From Beverwykella pulmonaria (Eukaryota > Ascomycota > Dothideomycetes > Pleosporales > Melanommataceae): a stretch of 64,000 nt of DNA. A program made the translations under genes and the position numbers. The notes below the pieces were generated by a model. The model ran no database searches and was not told the DNA's origin. It saw only the letters and a program-made list of their open reading frames with translations. Within the stretch, counting starts at the first letter, position 1. The number at the start of each line of letters is the position of its first letter. Shown here piece after piece: positions 20,790-32,980 of this stretch. The DNA is taken from positions 334,608 to 398,607 of the forward strand of contig BCHH01000005.1 in NCBI GenBank assembly GCA_001599595.1, written 5' to 3'.

Positions 20790-23716
20790 ATGGCTACGCT
20801 CAAGGTCAACGGCAATGGCCGCCCTCACAATATCAAACACCCCTCCGCACCCTCCATCATGAACAGCCATTTCGCATCCGTAGGTGAGGATGCGCCTCAG
20901 GAGTCCTACGAGCATGGGATTCAAGTGATCGATGAGGACAAGGAGTTCAAGTGCGTCTACGTCTTGCACGCCTGCGTATAAGGATCCTACTGACAAGCTA
21001 CCGCAATCCAGTCAGAACCTATTTACCTACCTCAACCTCCAGAAAATCATCCCTGCTGGCTTCAACTACCACCTCATCTCCGTATTCGGCTCACAATCTA
21101 CCGGCAAATCGACGCTTCTCAACTACCTGTTCGGGACACAATTTGGTGTCATGGCGGAGCAGGAACGCCGTCAAACGACAAAGGGGATATGGATGAGCCA
21201 AAACAAGCGCGAGAACAGCACCATGGCCGAAAATATCCTGGTCATGGACGTGGAGGGCACTGATGGCCGCGAGCGCGGAGAGGACCAGGATTTCGAAAGG
21301 AAAAGTGCTCTGTTCGCATTGGCAACCAGCGAGGTCCTCATCGTCAATATTTGGGAGCACCAGGTCGGGTTGTATCAGGGGGCGAACATGGGCTTGCTCA
21401 AAACGGTCTTCGAGGTCAACCTGCAGCTTTTTGTCAAGGACAGCAAGTAAGTGCAGAACACCAAGGACGTCACCCAGATCCAGGCAGGGGGCAAGAGCAT
21501 CCAATGTGCCCTACTACAGCCCTACTGTATCTGCCAACAGGGTGGTTACCAACCTCTACTGCTCCACCCAGACACGCCTCGACACGAAGAGTGTGCACAG
21601 AAGCACCGGCTGACGTCTTCCTAGGACCATCCCTCGATCCCTCCTTTTCTTCGTCATCCGGGACCACCTTGGAACCACCCCCCTCCGCAACCTCCAGAAT
21701 ACACTCGTACAAGACCTTTCTAAACTGTGGTCGACAATATCGAAGCCTAAGGGGCTTGAAAACTCCCGGATAGAAGACTATTTCGATTTCGCATTCGTCG
21801 CACTGCCGCACAAAATCCTACAACCAGAAAAATTCGAAGCGGAGGTGGAGAAATTGAGCACACGGTTCCGAGAAGGGTATAACGACCCGAAGAAGAGCGG
21901 CCTCATGGATGAGGCCGACCTCCCGGTTTTCCTGCCACAGTATCACCGTCGCATTCCGGCTGATGGGTTTCCAGCGTATGCCGCGGGCGTTTGGGACCAA
22001 ATCGTCAACAACAAGGACTTGGATCTGCCTACCCAGCAGGAGCTCCTGGCCCAATTCCGTTGCGATGAGATCTCTCGGGAAGTTTTGGTTGCCTTTGATG
22101 AAAAGATCACTCCATTTGAGGACCAACAAGCAGCGGACACTCGATCGGGAAACCCATCCATTATTCCTGAGTTAGGTTCCGCAATGAACCTTGCCCGGAC
22201 AAATATTATCAAGGACTTTGAGACAAGTGCGAGCCGATATCATAAGGGCGTCTACACTCGGAAGCGAGCCGAACTGGAGAGCAAAGTGGACACTCGACTC
22301 AAGGCGCTCTTCCAGAAACAACTCAGTGCGGCTCACAAGTCCGGGGTTCAGGCATTCAGCGATGGAGTCAGTGCTGCTGTCAAGATGGGCCAGAAGAAGG
22401 GTGCAACCTACGACTTTGCGCATATTGTGGAGTCGGAGAAGAAGAAGGCATTGTCAAAATTCGAGTCGGATGCACAGGCCATTGTGGTTGAGGGCGCACC
22501 GTGGAGCACCTATAAGCAAGAGTTGAGCCTTTACCAGAAAGACCTTGACGCGGTATCTTCAAGACTCCGCAAAGATGAAATGAGGCGGCTTGCTACAAGG
22601 GTCGAACGCTGGGTACGGTCACGTTTGGATGAATCTATAGGACTAGAATTCAACAAAATCGGCACAGGTCGAGGCGGCTCTGGAGCGCCAGAACACGGCG
22701 ACCGGCCAGCATCAGAGAAGGACCTCTGGGATCGCATTTGGGTCATCTTCACAGAAACTGTTGATGGCGCCGAAAAGCGATTCACAGACCGCGCACAAAG
22801 CTTCGACGCTAGTCCCGAGGAGGTCGACGTCGGTCTGTGGAGGTTACGACGTAAATCGTGGGGCGTGCTCCGTGCGAAGATTGATGAGGAGGTCATGGAG
22901 GGCAATATCTTGCTGAAGTTGCGAGAGAACTTTGAAGACAAATTTCGATACGACGAGCAAGGCGTCCCGAGGATATGGCGGCCCACGGACGACATCGAAG
23001 GGCTGTACACACGAGCCCGCGAGTCGACCGTCACTCTCATTCCCCTTCTCGCTCGATTTAAACTTTCGAAAACTTCAGCGCCGCCCCCGCTTGACGCTTG
23101 GATTGGTGACCCTCCTGCGTCTGTCTCCCCAGCTGACGAAGATGACCTTACACCCATTGGCGGTGTAGACGAAGAGGAGGGCAAGAGCCTCGAAGAAGAA
23201 ATGACAGTCCTCAGCGACACAAAGCAAGCCGATCTCCTCGTGCGCTTCAAGAAGACCGCGGACGGTGTATATGTTGAAGCCAAGCGTAGTGCGATTGGCG
23301 GCATGACTCAAGTACCACTTTACTTCTACGGTCTGCTACTTGCTCTTGGTTGGAACGAGATCGTGGCCGGTATGAAACTCCCTTAAGCACTGTTCAGATA
23401 ACTTCGCTAACGATCATCAGTCCTCCGCAACCCCATTTACTTCATCTTCCTCATCCTCCTCGGCGTCGCCGCCTACGTAACCTACACGCTCAACCTCTGG
23501 GGCCCCATAGCACGCATGGCCAACGCCGCGAGCGCGCAAGCCCTCGAAGTCGGGAAAGAACGACTACGCGACTTCCTCGAGAGCTCCGATGCAGGCCGTC
23601 AGGCGATAGCCATGTCGGGGCAACCAGCTACCAGACATGAGGATATCCGCATGGACAAGTTGAATGGAGATGGGAAGAAAAAGAGCATTGATGAGGATGA
23701 TTTGGATGATATTTGA
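20790..23716 (+). CDS. SEY1: SEY1 dynamin-like GTPase for homotypic ER fusion
   Basis: Exons 20790-20950, 21012-21446, 21625-23369 and 23421-23716 give 878 residues, the normal length for Sey1/RHD3. The GTPase domain has the P-loop GSQSTGKS (about 80-87), a switch region [10 protein letters not shown] and the [18 protein letters not shown] block. A long helical bundle (about 300-740) follows. Two closely spaced C-terminal membrane helices ([13 protein letters not shown], then [17 protein letters not shown]) form the hairpin. A charged cytosolic tail ends in DEDDLDDI. The protein tethers and fuses ER tubules. The second intron is 178 nt, longer than its neighbours, and joins VKDSK to [14 protein letters not shown] correctly. 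Residue order and topology exclude other dynamin families. Confidence 0.95.
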
Positions 23717-24574
23717 TAGAAAGGAGGGTGATGATGATGCTTTGGCGTGTACGCACCTAGGTATGCTTTCGGGCGGGTGTTTGGGTAGATGTATTGTATT
23801 GTTATTGACGGATGGATAGGGGACGAGGGCGGTTATCGTTGGGCGGATAGGCTCCTAGAGGATGGATATGGACTTGGTAATGAGATTTGGTTTGGGGTGC
23901 AAATCGACTTTGACCTGACTACTGTGACTGTGAGCTTACTGACATTGTCGATTCTAGCGCGTAGCCAACAGGTTCGTCAAATTTATACGCGGCACTATCG
24001 TATGTGATGGCCTAGACATGGAGTCGGACATAAACCAAGTTTGCTTATACGTCGAGTCGAAGCGGTATCGATTGATATCAGCGCGCTCACAACGGGTTGT
24101 ATGGGCCAGGAAGCATTTTACGAACAAGCATGCAGAGCATCCACGAGCAATTAGTTATAACTGTGTTTGTATCTGATCATACAATACAAAGCAGCCAGCC
24201 CAAATATTGCATTACCGCCGCCTCCAAAGGAACCCCGTACGGATGCTAAGAAAGCAAGACCCCTTAACTAACCAGCTAAACCCCAACAAGGGAAGCAGAG
24301 ATAGGAAGCAGACGCAAAATAAAGAGATGAGAAGAAGGATAACAAAAACCAGTCCGAAGATTCGCTGTTCTCCAAGGGACTTCTCAGACGCCGACAGACA
24401 TTTGCATGACACGTGAACATTCGCATGGTTGTGGAGTGACGGGTTGCGGTGGTGGCCATGAGGGAAGCTGTGTGTGGATAGATGTTTCGCGGGAGACCCA
24501 TAACCACCCAAGCCCGATAAACCAAGCCCGGGATATGGCACAAACAGATGGAACCGAAGAAGGCGTGAGCTCGT
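23717..24574. other. Convergent 3' region, no gene recognised
   Basis: SEY1 and the Rab gene converge here, so both 3' UTRs lie in this stretch. The open frame at 24212-24541 and its neighbours are out of frame with the Rab and show no domain. Confidence 0.45.
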
Positions 24575-25582
<1,008 letters not shown>

Positions 25583-26081
25583 GGCGGTGTTTGCAAAGTG
25601 CGGATTGCGGTGTTGCGGTGGGCAGAGGCGAGATACAGTCAAGCAGCAGCGGTCGGCGGATCAGGCGCGAGATTGCCGGTAGCAGATGCGTGAGAGCAGG
25701 AGTGACGCAGTCGGGGCGCAGGCAGTGGGCGGGCTCCGGGGCTTAGCTGTGGTGTGAGGTGTGAGTATATCTGGTTGCCTCGCTGAACAGTTGCATAAAG
25801 GCCGGAGCTGTTGGTGCTGGCAGCCCGCCCCACGTGATGTGGCACTAGTGGTTCCGCCTTTTGGGTTATTCATCCCATGTTTCACTCTCTACCTTTGACC
25901 TTTCAATCTCTCTTTTCTCCAAAGCACTCGCTCGTGCAAGTCTCATTGGGTCTGCATTCGATCTTCCTAGCTCGGCTCTCCGTGTGCTCGCAGGCTCGGA
26001 GCGTACATTCGACTTGAATATACGATATCTAGCCAATCACAGCTGCTGTTTCAGACTATTCGAGGCAATTGTCCCGTGCCA
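25583..26081. other. Divergent promoter region between the Rab and chromodomain genes
   Basis: This is 499 bp between opposing start codons. The half nearer the plus-strand gene is CT-rich. No box stands out that I would name, and I see no gene. Confidence 0.4.
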
Positions 26082-29000
26082 ATGGCGACAACACGGGACG
26101 ACGTCGACGACTATGAACGCGATTATGATACTGACACCATTTCTGTCACCTCCACTAAGGCGAGTGAGTGGTCGGAAACGGCTGAATACGATGTCGAAGA
26201 GATCATATCAGAGCACACACCTGCAGCAGAGGAGGGTAAGGCCGTCACCCTGTACCTGACCAAGTGGGTGGGCTATCCCTTGCACAAGTAAGTCCCCATA
26301 GGCATGAGCGACTCGAATCCCCGCCAATTTCACATTCGCTCAGATGTACCTGGGAGCCAGTGGAACACCTGGAGGGGACTACCCTCCTTGCAGACTGGGA
26401 GGCGAAATATATGCAAATGGGCGAGCCGGCTTTCACCAAGCTCATTGCAGAGAATACCGACAAATGGAGCGATGCTGTGGAGAAGGTCGCCGCCGGCAAG
26501 GCTCGACGACAGGTTAAGAGGGCTAAAAAGCGCGAAAAGCTGAAGTCTGCCGGGAAAGCCCCCATCATCAACATCGATAGTGACAGCGACAGCGACGTAC
26601 CTCTGATTAGAAGGAAGAGGATTAACGCCAGAGAGAAAGAAAAGGACTCCACTTCAATTTTTATACCGGAAACACATGCACCGCGAAGGCCGACACCTGA
26701 GCCACCTTTGTCATCTTCCTCCTCGTCTAGTGGCTGTGAACCTAGTACAGACTCGTTGTCTGAACAACCAAGGGTGGAGACATCAGATGTCCAGCAACGC
26801 AACGCTCTTCAGATGCCAATGGAGATTATCGGACGATCTATGCCTACGGAAGACCGATCAGTATCATCGAAAACTATAGAGAAGAGAAAATCGAAACCTG
26901 ACGCAAGTTCATCCATACCGCTGCAAAAGAAGCCAAATGAGCCCAAAGGGAAGTACCAGAATGAAGCCTCTAACTCTGGTCCTCGTAAGTCTATAGACCA
27001 AGCGAATGGAGCAGCTCCAAGTCTTGGCTACGAATCAATTCATCCAAGCCGGCAGCCTAACATTGTCGGTCACACAACAAGCGCTTCCTCCAATCGAAAA
27101 GGTAGCAAGGTTGCTGAACAAATTACTACAGGCGCTTCTGGGCCATCAGGGGCGGGGGATACAGCAAGCAAGCCAATGCAGTCCATGAGAAAAAGTGCCC
27201 CAAATCCGGGCCCAATCAAGATGGTCAACCAGCCCAAAACTGCGCCCAAATCACAGTGGCATAAGGGTGGCGATCAGAGTCTTTATAGTAAGATGCATTT
27301 CCGGAGAACAGCGGAGCTCCGCGCACGCAACGAGCAGACACCTGACCCAGAGGAATTGGCTTTTGTTAACGGCCCTCCAATGACTACTTCTCGGGCATCT
27401 GACCAGGCGAGCGACAACCCGTATGGTCGACGGGATAATGTGACTCTACGGTCTGCTCAGATTTATGATCGAGACGAATCTCCTCCACTTCCGACCAGTC
27501 TGCAAGAATGGGAGATTGACAAGGTTCCAATGACTTGCTTTGACTGGAGAAATGGTTCCTGCCGGTTCTCTGCAGAGGACTGCAAATTTCTCCATCGGAA
27601 CACGGAGAAGGTCTGTCGTTGGGACGGATGGGTTCCGCCAAAGTATGGCAGACCCAAGCTCACATGCAGTTTCTGGATGAAGAATGCTTGCAATAAAACG
27701 GACGATCAGTGCGACTACGCCCACTATAATACTGGATGGTCGTATGACAAAGGGGGTGAGCCCAAGCAAATTGATCCAAAGTTTGAGCCAAGTCCTGTGG
27801 AACAGCCAGGTTTCTTGCAACAGCCTCTTTTGCAGCAGCCAACTCCCTCAGAGAACCTAATTTTTCACCCAAACCCCGATTCACTTGGAAAGAACGATAT
27901 TACATGTTATTTCTGGCTGCGAAGATCTGGGGGGTGTAACAAGTCCCAGGCAGACTGTTTGTTTTCCCATCGTAATACCGGTTGGTTGTTTCGAGGCAAA
28001 GGTCTTGGAGTGGTCCAAATAGATGCAGCGGGGCGGATGATTTCTCCAGCTTCTCCTAGAACATCCAACGCTCAAGTCACCCTACGTGGTGGGACCCTAG
28101 AAGGCAAATCTTCTCGGCCCTCGAGTCAGCTAACTTGTTATTTCTGGAAGAATAGCGGGAAATGTACCAAGGGTGATAACTGCAAATTTCAGCACTACGA
28201 TACCGGGAAAGTTGCAGACCCGCCGCAAAAGCTTTCTGGTAGGTGTCTTTCTCCTTTCTCTTTCCCTACTCTGCTACTGAATCCGACCTGCTAACAGTGG
28301 TTTGTAGCTTCGAAGGCAATTTCTTCGTACCAGGACAATGATTCACCGCAGTCAGCTTACAATTCTGAATTACAACCTAATCTTTACATAACGGACCCAT
28401 TACCTGGAGAGACCACGGAGTTCGATGACAGGACCCAATTCTCGCGCCACGAAGTACCAATTGCTCCTCAAGTCTCCGGCGCTAATCTGGCTTCTGCAAG
28501 TCCGTCCTGCGTGGAGTTCAAAGGAATGATTGAAAATGCTTGTAGACTAGTACGATTTGTGGACATGTTTGGGGACGAGAAGGGAAACAAGATTTTAGAT
28601 CGGAGAGCATTTCTCATATTCCATCCCGGGGACCACGAGAAAGAACTTGAGTTGATCACCCGATGGCTACTGATGCACCATGTTGAAGTGTGCACCTTTT
28701 GGTTTGATGGTTCTTGGGACTATTTCAAACAAAAAATCATGGATGGAGGATCCGGTGTAATCATTGTACGTCTGTCCGTTGATGTAGTTATTCTAAACTA
28801 ACCTTGGCCAGGCACATCCGGATTTTGGGAGTTACTCAGAAATTCCCGACTTTGGTCAAATGCTCAGACGGCAAGTTCGCATCTGGTCTATCGGACTTCA
28901 AATTGGGATTGAATTTGATCCGGGCATATCTACCATTGATCCTGCTCTCCAGTACGATTGTATTGAAATATTTCCATACGGCGGGATCATCTACATCACT

Positions 29001-29691
29001 GATGACGTCTTCGAGCAGCAACCTGCAGAGGCTCTGAAGATCATCGAGTTGTTCTTCGCCAAGATCGAACGATGCAGACAGGTGTGTGGACCCATCGATC
29101 CCGCAAAGTTTGTAGACGATGGCTGTGTGCTCTGGCGACTCGCCACTCGGCCTGATTTGTTGGAAAGCATATGGAAACAGTGTGTCACACATGAGATGGA
29201 AATTGACGCGCAGGATCCCGTACAATCTACGTAAGTGAAGTCTTAACAGGTCAAAGAATCCTACTAATCGCCTGTGTTCATGTTTTAGTCGAGCGAAGCT
29301 GTACGACCTGTTGCATCGCACCGGGTATGTAGAGCAAGACCTTGCCAACCCTCTCAGCGTCCGATCAGAAGACTACTTTCCAATTATGTCCGAACGACCT
29401 GAATTCATGCCAGAGTACTATGAGGCTCTGGGACGCAGCCAAGAAGAAGCGAATGACTGGATGGTAGAAATGTATGCTGGCTTTGCTATAGATCGAAGAC
29501 GACACTATCGCCAGTACTTTGTCGTCCACACCCAGCCCTCCGAGGTAGCTTGGAAGGAAACTTGCCAAAATATTGACGAAATCATCACGCCTGAACAATG
29601 CATCGAGTACTTTCAACAGCCCACGGAGGGGAATAGATTCGACTTTTACGAATGGGCGTTCCCTGAGAAGTCTCTTGCGAGCCAGCCTTAA
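26082..29691 (+). CDS. Chromodomain protein with four CCCH zinc fingers
   Basis: Exons 26082-26287, 26344-28238, 28308-28765, 28812-29230 and 29289-29691 give 1126 residues. A chromodomain-like block at about 34-87 has EYDVEEIISEH, YLTKWVGYP and CTWEPVEHL, including aromatic positions of the methyl-lysine cage. A basic, serine-rich linker follows. Four CCCH fingers start near 466 (C-X7-C-X6-C-X3-H), 509 (same spacing), 589 (C-X9-C-X6-C-X3-H) and 667 (C-X8-C-X5-C-X3-H). The last about 390 residues are a folded-looking region (motifs RAFLIFHPGDHEKELELIT, GVIIAHPDFG, VRIWSIGLQ) that I do not recognise. The combination suggests a chromatin reader that also binds RNA; this is inference. It could relate to heterochromatin or RNAi proteins such as Chp1, but I see no Chp1-specific feature. 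Introns are 46-69 nt and all restore phase. Confidence 0.85.
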
Positions 29692-30477
29692 GTCCTGTTT
29701 GAGGTAGTCGCCTTCGAGCGAATATTCCAGGACTACGCAAGCTGATCAGCTAGCAATCAAGCAGCTATCTAACGCGAAGGCGTCTATTCAACTTTACTGT
29801 GTCCTTCTGTATCTGTCAGGGGTAGCATCACACAATATCTCTAGCATCTTCAATCAGAGATCGTAATAGCGATTGTATCTTATCTCGGCGTTTCGGGGAG
29901 TTAGGTATATATACCCCATACGTAATTCGGAACCCCTTGGTTCATCTCGTGTCTGGATGGTAGCAACCTTGGAACAATTTCACCTTAATGCGGCTTCGAG
30001 CTGGACGAATTTCAGACCGAAAATATGTACAGTGTCATCTAGAGGATTAAAAGCGTTCAAGAATATTTGCAGTCTTCTGTGAAGTGGGATTTTGATTCAA
30101 AAACTTTTCTTGGCTGTCAGATTAGTTTCTTGGACGTTATCTTTGCCGTTGACAAACATGCAAGGATAGCGTGGCGCTACACCTATTCTGGCATACCCAC
30201 GCGAGCATTCTGTGACGCACGAGGCTTCACGAGGCCTCGGGGAACGCTACGATAGATAGGGCAGCTCGCTAGATTAGCACGGTGTGGGTAGGCTGGACCG
30301 CGGGTCTTTCCTTTGTTGCATTGCAGCTCCACCTTTGCAATACCTTAACTACAGTTTGTTGCGCATTCTTGCGCTCTCTGACCTTTGACATTCCTGCGGT
30401 GCGCTACAGCGGAACCGGAAAGACATCACGCGGGGCCGACCTTATACAATTACAGTAACAGCAACGCGCCAACCAAC
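29692..30477. other. Intergenic, no gene recognised
   Basis: This is the 3' UTR of the chromodomain gene and the promoter of the permease. Open frames at 29873-30255 look non-coding. Confidence 0.45.
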
Positions 30478-32317
30478 ATGAAGCGAAGTCTTTCCCTCTC
30501 CCAGCGTCGTGGGTCAGTCGATCCCAGCGCTGATGCAGCGCTCGCGCGTCTTGGATATGCGTCTGAGCTACCGAGAAACCTTAGTATGCTGAGCGTTCTG
30601 GGCATGTGAGTTTGATGGAAGATCCGCGGCTATGGTCGAGGTGTTGGTTACACCACTACACCATACTATATCGCAAAGCGCAGTCCACGACAGTTGCTAA
30701 CATGTTGAAGGTCCTTCGCTATCATGGCAGTGCCGTTTGGACTCAGTACTACAATGTACATCACGCTCACCGATGGCCAGAGCGTTACTATCCTCTGGGG
30801 ATGGTGTCTGGTTTCCATCATCTCTCTTGCTATTGCCGCGTCTCTTGCCGAAATCTGCGCGGTTTATCCCACCGCTGGAGGCGTCTACTATTGGTCCGCC
30901 ATGCTATCAACCCGCAAATACGCTCCTGTTGCTTCATGGGTAACCGGCTGGCTCACGCTCGTCGGGAACTGGACCGTCACTCTGTCCATCAACTTCTCCG
31001 GCGGTCAGCTAATTCTCTCCGCTATCACGCTCTGGAAAGAAGATTTCGTACCCAATCAGTACCAGACCATCCTTATGTTTTGGGCTGTCATGCTGGTTTG
31101 TATGAGCGTGAATATTTTTGGGGCGAAGTATTTGGATTTGATTAACAAGATTTGTATTTATTGGACGGCGAGCAGCGTGGTAATTATTATTGTTACGTTG
31201 TTGGCTATGGCAGATAATAAGAGGAATGCGGATTTTGTGTTTGCCCATTATGATGCTAGTGCGAGTGGATGGTAAGTGAGAAGTATCCGATTTGGAGATG
31301 AGGTGTTAACTGATGGTTAGGCCTGCTGGGTGGGCGTTCTTTGTTGGACTGCTTCAAGCTGCGTACACCTTGACCGGTTACGGAATGGTATGTATACAAA
31401 TATCCATCCGTCTTATTTATACTAATTGATTCCAGGTTGCAGCAATGGCAGAAGAAGTCCAGAACCCCGAACGCGAAGTCCCCAAAGCCATCGTCCTCTC
31501 CGTTGCCGCAGCCGGTGTAACTGGTGTCATCTATCTCATTCCGATCCTCTTCGTGCTCCCGGACGTCACTCTCCTCCTTGAAGTAGCCAACGGGCAACCG
31601 ATTGGCCTGCTCTTCAAGACCGTCACCGGTTCAGCTGCCGGTGGTTTCGGCCTCCTCTTCCTAATCCTTGGCATCCTCTTCTTCGCGGGCGTCGGAGCGT
31701 TGACAGCCGCCTCCCGCTGCACCTATGCCTTCGCTCGCGACGGCGCAATCCCCGGCTCCAGAATCTGGAAGAAAGTCGACCACCGCTTCGACATCCCGCT
31801 CATGGCGCTTGTCCTCTCCACCGCTGTTGACTGCCTCCTCGGCCTGATCTACTTCGGCTCGTCTGCTGCTTTCAACTCCTTCACTGGCGTAGCCACCATC
31901 TGTCTGTCCACCTCCTACGGTATGCCGATCCTGATCTCCGTCCTCCGGGGCCGCAAAGCAGTCAAGAACTCCCTCTTCCCCCTTGGCAAATTCGGATACT
32001 TCATCAACATCGCTACTTTGTGTTGGATCGTTCTTGCTGTGGTGTTGTTCTGCATGCCTGTTTCCATTCCCGTAGAGGCGCCCATGATGAATTATGCGAG
32101 TGTGGTGTTTGCCGGCTTTGCTGTTATTAGTGTAGTGTGGTATTTTATTAGGGGCAGGAAGGTGTTTACCGGACCGCCCGTGCCGGTGGATGTCGCGCCG
32201 GGCGAGATCACGCATACCGCGGGCTTGGCGACCATGGATTCGAGGGCGGAGAGGAACGGGGATGTGGAGCAGAAGGTGCTTAAGGAAACGGAGGGTGGGC
32301 TTCCGAAGGAGAATTGA
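30478..32317 (+). CDS. APC-family amino-acid/GABA/choline permease
   Basis: Exons 30478-30605, 30711-31271, 31321-31387 and 31436-32317 give 545 residues with about twelve membrane helices, the usual size for fungal GABA/choline-type permeases. A short hydrophilic N-terminus carries LARLGYASELPRNLSMLSVL, then SFAIMAVPFGLSTTMYITL. The consensus TM2-3 loop is EICAVYPTAGGVYYWSAML. AAMAEEVQNPEREVPKAIV is the conserved loop after TM6. This group (Uga4, Hnm1, Bio5 relatives) imports GABA, choline or related amines at the plasma membrane. The exact substrate cannot be told. The gene stands alone, with no catabolic partner visible. The first intron (105 nt) has a GCTAAC branch. Confidence 0.88.
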
Positions 32318-32980
32318 GTTACAAGGCACGACAAGATACGTAAGGTCTAGGTAGCTTTAGAGTTGCAATGATATGGGGTACGATGGACGATAGAGAGTTA
32401 ATATGAAGTGGTTTGGAAACTGTACGAGCGAACACCTTGAACGCGTACCCCAACGATTGTGGACTAATATACGGGAAGTAGTCAAGAATCACGACACTGT
32501 GAAATACGATAGCATTTGGTGGATATAATAGGTAGTGTGTGATCGAGAAATAATTTTTGGCCCAAAGCTGGATTCTTCCTCGAGGGTAGTCACTGGTTTT
32601 AGGTAGTTGAGAGAGTTTCAAATGGGGACGGATTTTTGGGATTAATATCAAAGTTGATGGATAGGATCGATGAACCTCTGTGAAATAAGAATGTATACTA
32701 GGGAGTAATCAAACGCTATTAACGCCGGGTCTTCATGTTTAGAGAATAGTGGTGTGTTGAAGAGTCGATTTTGGAGAAATTTAAGCTTGCGCCACACCAC
32801 ATTGATTATCCGGCTTTTTCCGCCAAGCCACACTTAACGGCTTCCAGACCCTCCAAACCGCTCAACGCGAGAACTCGCCTTCCCACTGTGCGCGCGTGTG
32901 GACGCGTTCGCTTTGAGGAGTGGAATGGCACCAACGTGAGTATAATCTTTTACCTCTAAAATTCCCGCGAAAGTTGAGAT
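32318..32980. other. Intergenic, no gene recognised
   Basis: AT-richer than the neighbours. It holds the permease 3' UTR and the promoter of the large WD40 gene. No supported frame. Confidence 0.45.

Noticed and set aside
18426..23716. SLY41-like and SEY1 genes as a co-regulated pair.
   Set aside because: They are on the same strand but 664 bp apart, each with its own leader; nothing in the sequence supports joint control.
26245..26802. A 185-codon minus-strand frame.
   Set aside because: It lies opposite the chromodomain gene, whose exons are phase-correct; this is an antisense shadow.
31661..32329. A 222-codon minus-strand frame opposite the permease.
   Set aside because: Antisense shadow of the last permease exon.
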